Below, piece after piece: positions 23,287 through 30,410 of a DNA stretch of 33,460 nucleotides. Origin of the DNA: Chloroflexota bacterium (lineage in GTDB: Bacteria > Chloroflexota > Dormibacteria > Dormibacterales > Dormibacteraceae); assembly GCA_005880315.1 (NCBI GenBank), contig VBHB01000085.1, positions 1 through 33,460 of the forward strand. The letters are read 5' to 3'. The notes under the pieces are model-generated. The model saw only the letters and a program-made list of their open reading frames with translations. It did not search any database and had not been told where the DNA came from. The translations under genes were made by a program, and so were the position numbers. Each line of letters begins with the position of its first letter. Position 1 is the stretch's first letter.

Positions 23287-24491
23287 CTCTTGTCTCCATT
23301 GACATGCTGCGGCGCTGTGCGGCCCAGGTCGAACGCGCGCGCGTAAATGCGCTTGTAAGCGGAGGCATCGACGTCGCGCGGGTTGCCGATGCTCTGCGGA
23401 TCGGCGGCGGCCTTCTCGGCCAGCATGGGGATCTCGTCCCTGCTGAAGCCAAGCTCTTCGAGGCTCGGGATCTCCACGTCGACTGTCAGCTGGTGCACGT
23501 AGTCCACGGCCATCTCGGCCGCGCGCCAGACCGTGGTTCCGCGCACGTCGAGGCCGAAGGCGGCTGCCATTCGCGCAAAACGCTCTGGCTCGCCAGCGTG
23601 GTTGTATTCCATGACGGGGCCGAGCAGGCGCGCCGTCAAAGCTCCGTGCGGCGCGTCATGCACCCCGCCCGCGGTCTGGCTCATCGCGTGGGCCGCGCCG
23701 GCCGAGTCGGTTCCGTATGCGAGGCCGGCGAGCATCGCCGCCGCGCTCATGTGGTAGCGCGCCTCGACGTTGGCGGCCTGCGAGAAGGCGACCCGCAGAT
23801 ATCGCGTCACGTACTCCATCGCCATCAGCGCCACGGCGTCCGTGAAGGGCTGGTGGTAGGACATCGTGTAGCACTCGACGGCATGCGCCAGCGCGTCCAT
23901 GCCGGTGCCGGCGGTGACCGCGGCCGGGAGCTTGATGGTGAGCTCCGGGTCGATCACAGCCACCCAGGACGCGATGTTCGGCGTGCCGCCGACATTGAAC
24001 TTGATCTTTCGCTTGGGGTCGGTGATCACAGCCCAGAGGGTGACCTCGCTGCCTGTCCCTGCCGTGGTCGGCACCGCGATCATCGGCGGGATCCGCTTGG
24101 CGATGGGGCTCCCTCCCCACTCGTACTCGAGGATGCTGCCGTCATGAGCTGCCACCACCCCGATCCCCTTGGCGGTGTCGATCGAGCTTCCGCCGCCGAT
24201 CGCGACCAGCCCGTCGCAGCCCTGCGATCGGTATTCGGCGGCGCCGGCGTCGACCAGCTCGACTCCCGGGTTGGCGCGGACGCGGTCGAACACGACCGGC
24301 TCGCAGTCTGCACCGCGAAGGACCTCGAGTGCGGTGTCCAACAGACCCGCCGCCTTCACACCGGGGTCGGTGACGAGCAAGGGGCGGCGGATCCCGAGCA
24401 GCGAAGCTTCGGTACCCAGCTCGCGGATGGCGCCAAGGCGCTGCACGAGGCGGGTCGGGCTCTGATAGGTGCGGAGTGTGTATTCGAGCAT
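23283..24491 (-). CDS. Iron-containing (type III) alcohol dehydrogenase, GbsB-like role proposed
   Basis: The 402-residue protein is a type III alcohol dehydrogenase with the NAD motif GGGSSIDTAKG (99-109), PTTAGTGSE (141-149), and metal ligands Asp199, His203, His268 and His282 (in GMDALAHAVE, AAHAMSQ and DAPHG). In Bacillus subtilis GbsB, a member of this fold, oxidises choline to betaine aldehyde. Coupling with an aldehyde dehydrogenase (ATGA overlap) and nearness to dimethylglycine-type dehydrogenases support a similar role here, by inference. It starts at ATG 24491, 13 bases after a strong hairpin with a T-run and without a Shine-Dalgarno, so its expression may depend on that hairpin. 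It heads the long minus-strand operon. Confidence 0.88.
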   Translation of the reverse strand: MLEYTLRTYQSPTRLVQRLGAIRELGTEASLLGIRRPLLVTDPGVKAAGLLDTALEVLRGADCEPVVFDRVRANPGVELVDAGAAEYRSQGCDGLVAIGGGSSIDTAKGIGVVAAHDGSILEYEWGGSPIAKRIPPMIAVPTTAGTGSEVTLWAVITDPKRKIKFNVGGTPNIASWVAVIDPELTIKLPAAVTAGTGMDALAHAVECYTMSYHQPFTDAVALMAMEYVTRYLRVAFSQAANVEARYHMSAAAMLAGLAYGTDSAGAAHAMSQTAGGVHDAPHGALTARLLGPVMEYNHAGEPERFARMAAAFGLDVRGTTVWRAAEMAVDYVHQLTVDVEIPSLEELGFSRDEIPMLAEKAAADPQSIGNPRDVDASAYKRIYARAFDLGRTAPQHVNGDKR

Positions 24492-24496
24492 GGCTA

Positions 24497-24530
24497 GAAA
24501 AGAGGGCCGCCGGCATTGACGCCGGCGGCC
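24497..24530 (-). terminator. Rho-independent terminator or attenuator between the APC permease and the alcohol dehydrogenase genes
   Basis: On the minus strand the perfect ten-base stem GGCCGCCGGC/GCCGGCGGCC encloses a six-base loop (24515-24520) and is followed by CTCTTTTCT. It lies ten bases after the permease stop and 13 bases before the alcohol dehydrogenase start. It would end the permease transcript, or act as an attenuator for the downstream operon. Confidence 0.8.
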
Positions 24531-24539
24531 ATGGAGTTG

Positions 24540-26180
24540 CTATTCAACCGGAATTTCGTGGTGGATGCGTGTGAGATCGATCCCCTGGCGGCTCCGGTAG
24601 ATCCGTGCCGCGACGTAGATAACCACCGCAACCACATAGGTCGCGACGAAGTACCACACCGAGTTCAGGGTCTTCTGGAACGACGTACCGTACAGGTTGT
24701 CCGGGTTGAACGACCACTGGTAGAGCATGAAGAGCAGGAACAATCCCGTGACCACCCCGACGATGGTGATCGCCGGGATTCCGGCCACCTTGTATCGCGC
24801 GATCGACGATGCCTCGTAGAGGTCCTTGCGCCTCCACGGCAGGATGATGGCGGCGATCACGGTCGCGAAGAAGGTCAGTGCAAGCACGGCAGTGGCGTCG
24901 AGAAAGACGCTCTGGAAGTCCGGCTTGTAGGCCCACACGGCGCTCACGACGACCGATGGCGCGATCATGAGCGCCAGCGAACCATAGGGAACGCGTCGCT
25001 TGGCCGAGACGCTGGCCGCCCATGAGGGCAGGACCCGGTCGAACGCGGCAGCGAAGATCACACGAGTCGACGAGAGGAACAGGGTGCCGGCCCACCCGAA
25101 GAACCACAGGCCCATCACGATGATGAGCAGGGCCTGGAACAGCTTGTTGTCGACGAGCCAGCCCGCGAACATCACAGGGTAAGGCCACGTTCCGACCGGA
25201 GCGGTGCCGCCGTACCATGCGGCATTGGCGGCGTTGTAGAACTGCCAGCCCATCGTCTTGACGATGAGGAGCAGGACGATCGCGACCATGCCGATCGTCA
25301 CCCAGAGTCCCCAGAACATGCTCCAGAAGGGCTTGCGGATGTCCTTCGCGCCGCGGACCTCGCCATATAGGGTCGCACCCCAGTTGGGCCAAAGCAGGTA
25401 GAAGGCGAGGAACGGCAGGACGAGGAAGATCGGCCCGAACGAAAAGAAGCCGAAGTCATGTGGCGCATAGCCGGCCTTGGTCCCGGCGTCAATGGTCGCT
25501 TGATAAGCGTTCGCCGGCGCTCCGAAGAGGCTGGTGGCCTCTCGGTTGAATGCGTTCTGGAAGTCGCTCTGGCTGGCGAACACCAACAGGCCGCAGACGA
25601 CGGCCAGGCCCACGATGCCGATCCAGAAGCAGATCTTCTGGATCCGCGCGTACGTCTCCATGCCGAGCGTCACCACGACGCTGACGAACGCCAGGACTAT
25701 GAGACAGCTCACAAAGATCCCGTTGTGGCTCGTGAAGAACATTGCGACGTTTGACCACCCGAGCGTGTAGGCGAGCGGAAGGAAAAATTGAACGTTAAGG
25801 ATGTTGGCGTAGATCGGCGCCCAGAGAAACAGAGTGAACCACCACCCGGTGATGGACAGCACAAAGCCGAGGCCGCCGCCGAGAACGCGGCTCTGCCAGG
25901 CATAGTCCCCACCCGTGCGGGGCATGACGCTGACCAACATCGCGTATGTGATGACCAGGAACGTCGTGAGCACCCCGAAGATCAGGATCGCCGCAAGCAG
26001 CTGACCGTCCGGCACCCAGTACACATAGGACATTCCGTACAGACCGAGCGTGATCAGGTTGACCGACCAGAACGAATAGACGAAGGCATCGAATGTGGAC
26101 CAGGCCTTGACCAGCCCGGTCGCGTTGCGCAGGAACAGCGTCGGCCTTGCGCCGGTACTCCCCATCGTCGTGTCAGCCAT
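24540..26180 (-). CDS. APC-superfamily amino acid/amine permease
   Basis: The 546-residue membrane protein has about twelve to fourteen hydrophobic segments. The first helices (WSTFDAFVYSFWSVNLITLGLYG) and MPRTGGDYAWQSRVLGGG have the APC-family pattern (the P-R-x-G-G-x-Y motif after helix 2). The C-terminus is a basic, cytoplasmic tail, ending in HHEIPVE. AGGAGAGG precedes ATG 26180. It lies 24 bases after a metallophosphoesterase gene and upstream of the choline/N-methylglycine-type operon. It may import the amine substrate, which is only contextual. Other members of this superfamily transport many amino acids, so no substrate is assigned. Confidence 0.88.
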   Translation of the reverse strand: MADTTMGSTGARPTLFLRNATGLVKAWSTFDAFVYSFWSVNLITLGLYGMSYVYWVPDGQLLAAILIFGVLTTFLVITYAMLVSVMPRTGGDYAWQSRVLGGGLGFVLSITGWWFTLFLWAPIYANILNVQFFLPLAYTLGWSNVAMFFTSHNGIFVSCLIVLAFVSVVVTLGMETYARIQKICFWIGIVGLAVVCGLLVFASQSDFQNAFNREATSLFGAPANAYQATIDAGTKAGYAPHDFGFFSFGPIFLVLPFLAFYLLWPNWGATLYGEVRGAKDIRKPFWSMFWGLWVTIGMVAIVLLLIVKTMGWQFYNAANAAWYGGTAPVGTWPYPVMFAGWLVDNKLFQALLIIVMGLWFFGWAGTLFLSSTRVIFAAAFDRVLPSWAASVSAKRRVPYGSLALMIAPSVVVSAVWAYKPDFQSVFLDATAVLALTFFATVIAAIILPWRRKDLYEASSIARYKVAGIPAITIVGVVTGLFLLFMLYQWSFNPDNLYGTSFQKTLNSVWYFVATYVVAVVIYVAARIYRSRQGIDLTRIHHEIPVE

Positions 26181-26204
26181 GTTGTCCTCTCCTTGTCTCC
26201 GCTT

Positions 26205-27140
26205 CTAACCGTTGACCAGCTGGTAGCTCTTGATCCCTTTGTTGGGGTCGAGGTTGATGATCGCCCCCATCAGCATTCCTTCTTCGTATGCGCTCCCCGG
26301 ATTGATGGACAGAGTCTTGCCGAGCTTGACGGCGCCCTTGCTCTCGTGAATGTGCCCATGCAGGGAGAGCAGGGGCTGGTGCTTGTCGATCGCCTGTCGC
26401 ACCGCGGTGGATCCGACCGGGCGCAACGCGCGCCCACCGTGCAGCAGCTTCATGTCAGCGTCGATGGCCGGCGCCTCGTCGAGACCCGATCGATAGGGCG
26501 GGCAGTGGAGGTTGAAGATCGCGCGAGTAGGGTCGGCGATCTGCTTCGCCATCGCCTCTATGCGCTCGCCGAGCTTTTCCTCGGTTTCCTCCCGATGCGT
26601 GTTCCACGGCGTGTGGTTGGACCAACCCGTTGAGATCATCGTGAAGCCGTCGATCTCGACCATGCGCCCCTCGCCGAGCTCTACCAAATCGGACTCCCGG
26701 ATGACGCCGTCCACCTCCATCTCGTCGTCGTTTCCCGGGCATACGAATAGGCGCACTCCGGAGCCGTGCAGCTTCTCTGAAGCCATCTCCATCCACCGCC
26801 GAACGCCGTCCAGCATGATCTGCTGAAACGTCTCCTTCCGGACATCAGCGTTCTCGTCCAGCTCCTGCAGACGTTCCGGCGTTACGTGCAGAGGGTAATA
26901 ACCACGGCGGCGGATCTGGCTCTCGATGTCTCCGACCTCGCCTGCCGATACGACCTGCCTCTCGCTGGCGATCGTCACCGTGTAATGGCCGTTCTCCTCG
27001 ACGATCGGGATCATCGCCTTGCCGGTCATGTCGCCGCCGCAAATCAGGACGTCGGCGTCGTAGAACTTCGCGGAGTTGAGGAACTTACGCCAGCACACCT
27101 CCGAACCATGCAGGTCGGTCGCAAAAAAGACTTTCGGCAT
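26205..27140 (-). CDS. Calcineurin-like metallophosphoesterase
   Basis: The 311-residue protein has the metal motifs DLHG (9-12), GGDMTG (35-40), GNDDE in the middle, NLHCPPY and GHIHES, ending with NPGSAYEEG. It has no signal peptide and is probably cytoplasmic. GAGAGGT lies seven bases before ATG 27140, four bases after the GntR gene. It is shorter and simpler than the PPA1498-type phosphoesterase at 7139-8710, so the two are not recent duplicates. Its substrate is unknown. It is co-transcribed with a GntR regulator and an APC permease. Confidence 0.88.
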   Translation of the reverse strand: MPKVFFATDLHGSEVCWRKFLNSAKFYDADVLICGGDMTGKAMIPIVEENGHYTVTIASERQVVSAGEVGDIESQIRRRGYYPLHVTPERLQELDENADVRKETFQQIMLDGVRRWMEMASEKLHGSGVRLFVCPGNDDEMEVDGVIRESDLVELGEGRMVEIDGFTMISTGWSNHTPWNTHREETEEKLGERIEAMAKQIADPTRAIFNLHCPPYRSGLDEAPAIDADMKLLHGGRALRPVGSTAVRQAIDKHQPLLSLHGHIHESKGAVKLGKTLSINPGSAYEEGMLMGAIINLDPNKGIKSYQLVNG

Positions 27141-27143
27141 CGA

Positions 27144-27839
27144 CTACCTCTCGACCAGCACTTTGCGGATCTCGCGCTCGAACCCGATCACGTGGCGCCT
27201 CATGCATTCGTCGGCACGCTGGCCGTCGCCGGCGATGACCGCGCGCAGCAGCTCGATGTGCTCCTCCACGGCTTCGCGCAGGCGCACGCCGTGGTCGAGG
27301 ACCAGGTACCAGAGCCGCAAGCTGAGGTTGAAGTAGCGCTCCAGCGTGTTTTCGAGAAACGCGTTGCGGGCCGATCGGTAGATCTGACCGTGGATCTCTC
27401 GGTCGAGCTGCATCAGCTCGCGCGGGTTGGTGAGCTCGGCGGCATCGAGGCGTTCGAGCAGGTCGGTGATCGCCTCGCGGTCGCCGGCGCCGATGCGCTC
27501 GGCGGCCAGTCTCGCCGCGTGGCCTTCGAGGACGACGCGGACCTCGGTGATGCGCGCGAGGTCGGTGATGTTGACGTCCGTCACGAACGTGCCGCGGTGG
27601 GGCACGCTGCGCACCAGGTTCTCCCAGGCCAGCCTCTGCAGGGCCTCCCGGATCGGGGTGCGACCAATGTCGAGCTCGTCGCGGAGCCGGCCTTCCTCGA
27701 CCACCGAGCCGGGCGGCATGTCGAGGCACACGATGCGGTCTCGAATCCGAAGGTAGGCTTGTTCGCTTTGCGATCGCGCCGCTTCCGCGACAGTGCTCAG
27801 TGCGTGCCTAGCTCCAATCGCCCGAGCCTGCGACGCCAA
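27144..27839 (-). CDS. GntR-family regulator with FCD effector domain
   Basis: Starting from TTG 27839 the protein is 231 residues. Its winged helix-turn-helix (about 22-92) includes RLRDELDIGRTPIREALQRLAWENLV, typical of the FadR subgroup. The FCD domain carries the metal ligands Asp146 and His150 (LDREIH), His194 and His216. The open frame begins at GTG 27908, but that codon abuts a -10 hexamer, so transcription would start after it. GGGAGGGG lies eight bases before TTG 27839, deciding the start. A tandem 11-bp repeat sits in the leader. It probably controls its own operon (metallophosphoesterase and APC permease); ligands of FCD proteins are usually small organic acids. Confidence 0.88.
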   Translation of the reverse strand: MASQARAIGARHALSTVAEAARSQSEQAYLRIRDRIVCLDMPPGSVVEEGRLRDELDIGRTPIREALQRLAWENLVRSVPHRGTFVTDVNITDLARITEVRVVLEGHAARLAAERIGAGDREAITDLLERLDAAELTNPRELMQLDREIHGQIYRSARNAFLENTLERYFNLSLRLWYLVLDHGVRLREAVEEHIELLRAVIAGDGQRADECMRRHVIGFEREIRKVLVER

Positions 27840-27867
27840 CCCTGTGACCCCTCCCACATCTGGCCAT

Positions 27868-27889
27868 CGACCGATATGCGACCGATATA
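27868..27889. repeat. Tandem 11-bp repeat, candidate GntR operator
   Basis: CGACCGATATG at 27868-27878 is followed without a gap by CGACCGATATA at 27879-27889, ten of eleven bases identical. It lies in the early leader of the GntR gene, just after the predicted transcription start. Spacing of one DNA turn fits two protein contacts on the same face. Confidence 0.5.
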
Positions 27890-27898
27890 CCGCGGCAA

Positions 27899-27927
27899 AC
27901 CCTAGCACCGCCCCGCACGTCCGTCAA
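27899..27927 (-). promoter_or_regulatory. Sigma-70-type promoter of the GntR operon
   Basis: On the minus strand TTGACG (27927-27922) and TAGGGT (27904-27899) are separated by exactly 17 bases, just after the MFS gene stop. The -35 is close to consensus; start of transcription is expected near 27892. Confidence 0.65.
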
Positions 27928-27936
27928 TTTCTTTGT

Positions 27937-29112
27937 CTAATCAGGCAGCGGCGAGCCACGAGTCTCGGGCAGCAGGAGCAGGAGGGCGGCACCCGCAAGC
28001 GCGACCACGCCGGTTAATTCCAGTGCCGTCCCAAGGCCCGCGGACGAGGCGAGAACCCCCACCGCCTGCAGGCCGGCCACGCTGCCGACAGCCCCCGCCA
28101 CCGACCCGGCGGCTTCGGCCGTCGCCCTCGCCCGGGTGGGGAACAACTCGCCGGACCATGCCCCGAGGACCGGAGTCGCAGCGCTCGCGAACGAGCTCCA
28201 CAGCACATTGCCGAGAAGGAAACCGGGCGTCCCGGTGGCGAAGCTCAAGCTCGCGGCCACCGCGGTGGCGCCGGTGAGACCGGCGCCAGGGGCTCTTCGG
28301 CCATAGCGGTCGCTGAGATAGCCGCCCGCCACGTATGACGCCGCTCCCGCCACACCGGAAACCGCGATCAGGACGCTGATCTTCGCCGGGCTCATGCGCA
28401 AGACCTGGCTGGCAAAGAGCGTGAAAAAAAGCCCCGCCGGTTCGAGGAGGACGGCGAGCAGGGCGGTCGTGGCGGCGATGATCACCAGGCGGCGGCGCCA
28501 GGGCGGCGCCAGCAGCAGCCGGAGCGCCGAACCGGAAGGTCTCACTCGCTCCCAGACGCGCCCTTCGGGCAAACGCAGCCAGATGAGCGGTGCAGCCACC
28601 AGGCCCACCCCTCCGGCAGCGAAGAGCCAGCGCCAGTGTGGAGCGACCAGGGGATAGGCGATCACTGTGATGGCGGTGCCGGCTCCGCTCAGCACCGCAA
28701 GCACGCTCACCGCCTGGCCACGCCGGCCGGCCGGCGCTTCTTCGACGATCAGGGCGGTGGCCACCCCACCGACCAGGACCTCGAAGCAGACCGCGGCCAG
28801 GCGGAGGAAGGCGAGTCCTTCCAGGCTGGGCGCGAAGGCGCTGCCAAAGTTGGCGATCGAGAATCCGGCCACGCCGACGGCGATCAGCCGCCGGCGCCCG
28901 AAGCGGTCCGCAAGCGTTGCGAGCGGCAGCGCGCCCAGGCTTCCCAAGGCGAGGATCGAGCCCAGATTGCTGAGGTCGGGCACTCGCGCATGAAAGTCAC
29001 CAGCGACCGCAGGCAACGCCAGGACCAGAACCGAACCGTCGAATGCCGTGAGCACAACGGCGAGTCCTGCCCACGCCAGCGTCCGCCTCTGCATCGCATC
29101 GAGCTGCACCAC
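27937..29112 (-). CDS. Major facilitator superfamily transporter
   Basis: The 391-residue protein has about twelve hydrophobic segments. MFS signature A appears after helix 2 (LATLADRFGRRRLIAVG, near 64-80) and in its repeat in the second half (GGYLSDRYGRRAPG). The sequence resembles sugar/metabolite transporters of the MFS_1 kind; no substrate can be named. It starts at GTG 29112 (or GTG 29109), directly after the CPBP protease stop, with a weak AGGTGG. It ends just before the GntR promoter. Confidence 0.88.
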   Translation of the reverse strand: MVQLDAMQRRTLAWAGLAVVLTAFDGSVLVLALPAVAGDFHARVPDLSNLGSILALGSLGALPLATLADRFGRRRLIAVGVAGFSIANFGSAFAPSLEGLAFLRLAAVCFEVLVGGVATALIVEEAPAGRRGQAVSVLAVLSGAGTAITVIAYPLVAPHWRWLFAAGGVGLVAAPLIWLRLPEGRVWERVRPSGSALRLLLAPPWRRRLVIIAATTALLAVLLEPAGLFFTLFASQVLRMSPAKISVLIAVSGVAGAASYVAGGYLSDRYGRRAPGAGLTGATAVAASLSFATGTPGFLLGNVLWSSFASAATPVLGAWSGELFPTRARATAEAAGSVAGAVGSVAGLQAVGVLASSAGLGTALELTGVVALAGAALLLLLPETRGSPLPD

Positions 29113-29718
29113 CTATAGGAGCCGAAGCCTCCTGAGCAGGTACGGGCCGGGGCCCAGGAATCCGCAGGTGGCCGCGATGTGCGCGATCGACACGCCGATC
29201 AGCGATGGCGGTCCGGGCAGGAGCCAGAACGCCAGGCCGAGGGGGATCCCGGCCAGGGCGGTGGCGAGCGTATCGGCCCACGGCCAGCCGAGCCGGTGAT
29301 AAAGGACGTAAGACGCGGTGCCGGCCACAAATCCGACCGGCGCCCCGAAAGCCAGGCCGAGTCCGCCCTGGACGAGGCCTCTGAAGAACGCCTCCTCAAT
29401 CGGGCCGTTGACGGCATAGAACGCGGCCTGGAACAAGGCGTCGGTGGGCGCGCCGGGGACGAGGAGCGCACCCCGGCGCCGTGCGAGCCACCGCTGCACG
29501 AGCGCCGCCGCCACGAAAAGCACGGGCGCAGCCACCGCGGCGAAAGCCAGCTGGGCTCCCACCTGCCCGCCGGAAAACCCCAGCCAGGCCGGCCGCCACC
29601 CGACCTCGACCACGGCCACCACCACAGCGAACGGCAGGAGTCGGCGGAGGAGATCGGGGGCCATCCAGGCCCAGCTGTCGGGAATACGCGTGAGCACGGC
29701 CCGCGTTCCAACTTTCAT
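29113..29718 (-). CDS. CPBP-family (CAAX-type) intramembrane metalloprotease
   Basis: The 201-residue membrane protein has several helices and the CPBP signature: EEAFFRG with Glu108, Glu109 and Arg113, then SYVLYHRLGW with His141 (F/S-x3-H position), and SIAHIAAT with His180. These residues form the metal site of abortive-infection/CAAX-type proteases. Its role is unknown; members process proteins in the membrane or act in immunity to bacteriocins. The start codon ATG 29718-29716 overlaps that of the divergent DsbA-fold gene in CATG. An alternative ATG at 29664 exists; neither has a Shine-Dalgarno. The MFS gene follows without a gap. Confidence 0.85.
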   Translation of the reverse strand: MKVGTRAVLTRIPDSWAWMAPDLLRRLLPFAVVVAVVEVGWRPAWLGFSGGQVGAQLAFAAVAAPVLFVAAALVQRWLARRRGALLVPGAPTDALFQAAFYAVNGPIEEAFFRGLVQGGLGLAFGAPVGFVAGTASYVLYHRLGWPWADTLATALAGIPLGLAFWLLPGPPSLIGVSIAHIAATCGFLGPGPYLLRRLRLL

Positions 29719-30313
29719 GGAGTTCGAGCTCTACTTCGACTATTTGTGCCCGTTCGTATATCGGGCCTCATTGCTGCTCGTGGACGTAGCGGTCGAGCGG
29801 AGCCCGGGTGTCAGCTGGCGTTACTTCTCGCTGACGCAGGTGAACTCGAAAGAGGAAGGGTGGACGGTTTGGGATGCCCCGGCGGCCGATAGGGTGCGGG
29901 GCAGGCTTGCATTCAAAGCCGCGGAAGCCGCCCGGCGCCAGGGCAAGTTCGACGTATTTCACCGTTCCCTGCTCGCCGCGCGTCATCAATCGCGATTGGA
30001 CATCGACGACGTCCGCGTGGTCGAGCAGGTGGCCGACGACTCGGGTCTCGACCTCGCGCGTTTCCGCCGTGACGTCGATGACCCGGCGATCATGCAGGCG
30101 CTCGCACACGATCACGTGCATGCGGTTGCCAAGCATGGAGTGTTCGGAACCCCGACCTTTGTATTTCCCAACGGTGCCTCAGCGTACATTCGCCTGGCCG
30201 ACGCACCGCCCGCCTCGGAGGCCTTGAACCTGTACGACAGGTTGATGTCGATGGCCGCCGACGAGACCCGTGTCCTCGAGATCAAGCGCCCCATCCCACC
30301 TTCACCCGACTGA
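29717..30313 (+). CDS. DsbA-fold protein, 2-hydroxychromene-2-carboxylate isomerase/FrnE-like
   Basis: The 198-residue protein has the DsbA thioredoxin fold with a helical insert. The active-site motif reads CPFV (Cys11 to Val14), so the second cysteine of CPxC is absent. The cis-proline loop is GTPTFVF with Pro146. That combination points to the isomerase or glutathione-binding branch, rather than a dithiol oxidase. ATG 29717 overlaps the start codon of the divergent protease gene; GTG 29690 is an in-frame alternative. No signal peptide is present, so it is cytoplasmic. It is monocistronic as far as can be seen. Confidence 0.82.
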   Translation: MEFELYFDYLCPFVYRASLLLVDVAVERSPGVSWRYFSLTQVNSKEEGWTVWDAPAADRVRGRLAFKAAEAARRQGKFDVFHRSLLAARHQSRLDIDDVRVVEQVADDSGLDLARFRRDVDDPAIMQALAHDHVHAVAKHGVFGTPTFVFPNGASAYIRLADAPPASEALNLYDRLMSMAADETRVLEIKRPIPPSPD

Positions 30314-30335
30314 GTTATTCCTTTACACGGTTTAA

Positions 30336-30371
30336 CGGCGTCGGGTACGCCGATCCGCTTACGCGTTTTTT
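30336..30371 (+). terminator. Possible weak terminator after the DsbA-fold gene
   Basis: CGGCGT/ACGCCG form a six-base-pair stem with loop CGGGT (30336-30352); a run of six T follows at 30366-30371, but 13 bases separate it from the stem. The shape is suggestive, not typical. It lies in the 90-bp gap before the sigma-region-4 gene. Confidence 0.3.
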
Positions 30372-30383
30372 GCAAAGGGGTTA

Positions 30384-30410
30384 ATGCGCTCTTTGGGAAT
30401 GGGATGTTGA
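30384..30410 (+). other. Possible eight-codon leader ORF overlapping the next start
   Basis: AAAGGGG (30374-30380) precedes ATG 30384, which opens a tiny frame encoding MRSLGMGC and a TGA at 30408-30410. It overlaps the ATG 30404 of the sigma-region-4 gene. Its Shine-Dalgarno is better than that of the gene itself, so it could couple translation. Chance is quite possible. Confidence 0.25.

Noticed and set aside
26127-26143. GTTGCGCA-like sequence near the start of the APC permease gene, and another at 31352
   Set aside because: Both lie within coding sequence and keep only the left half of the operator; the right half does not match.
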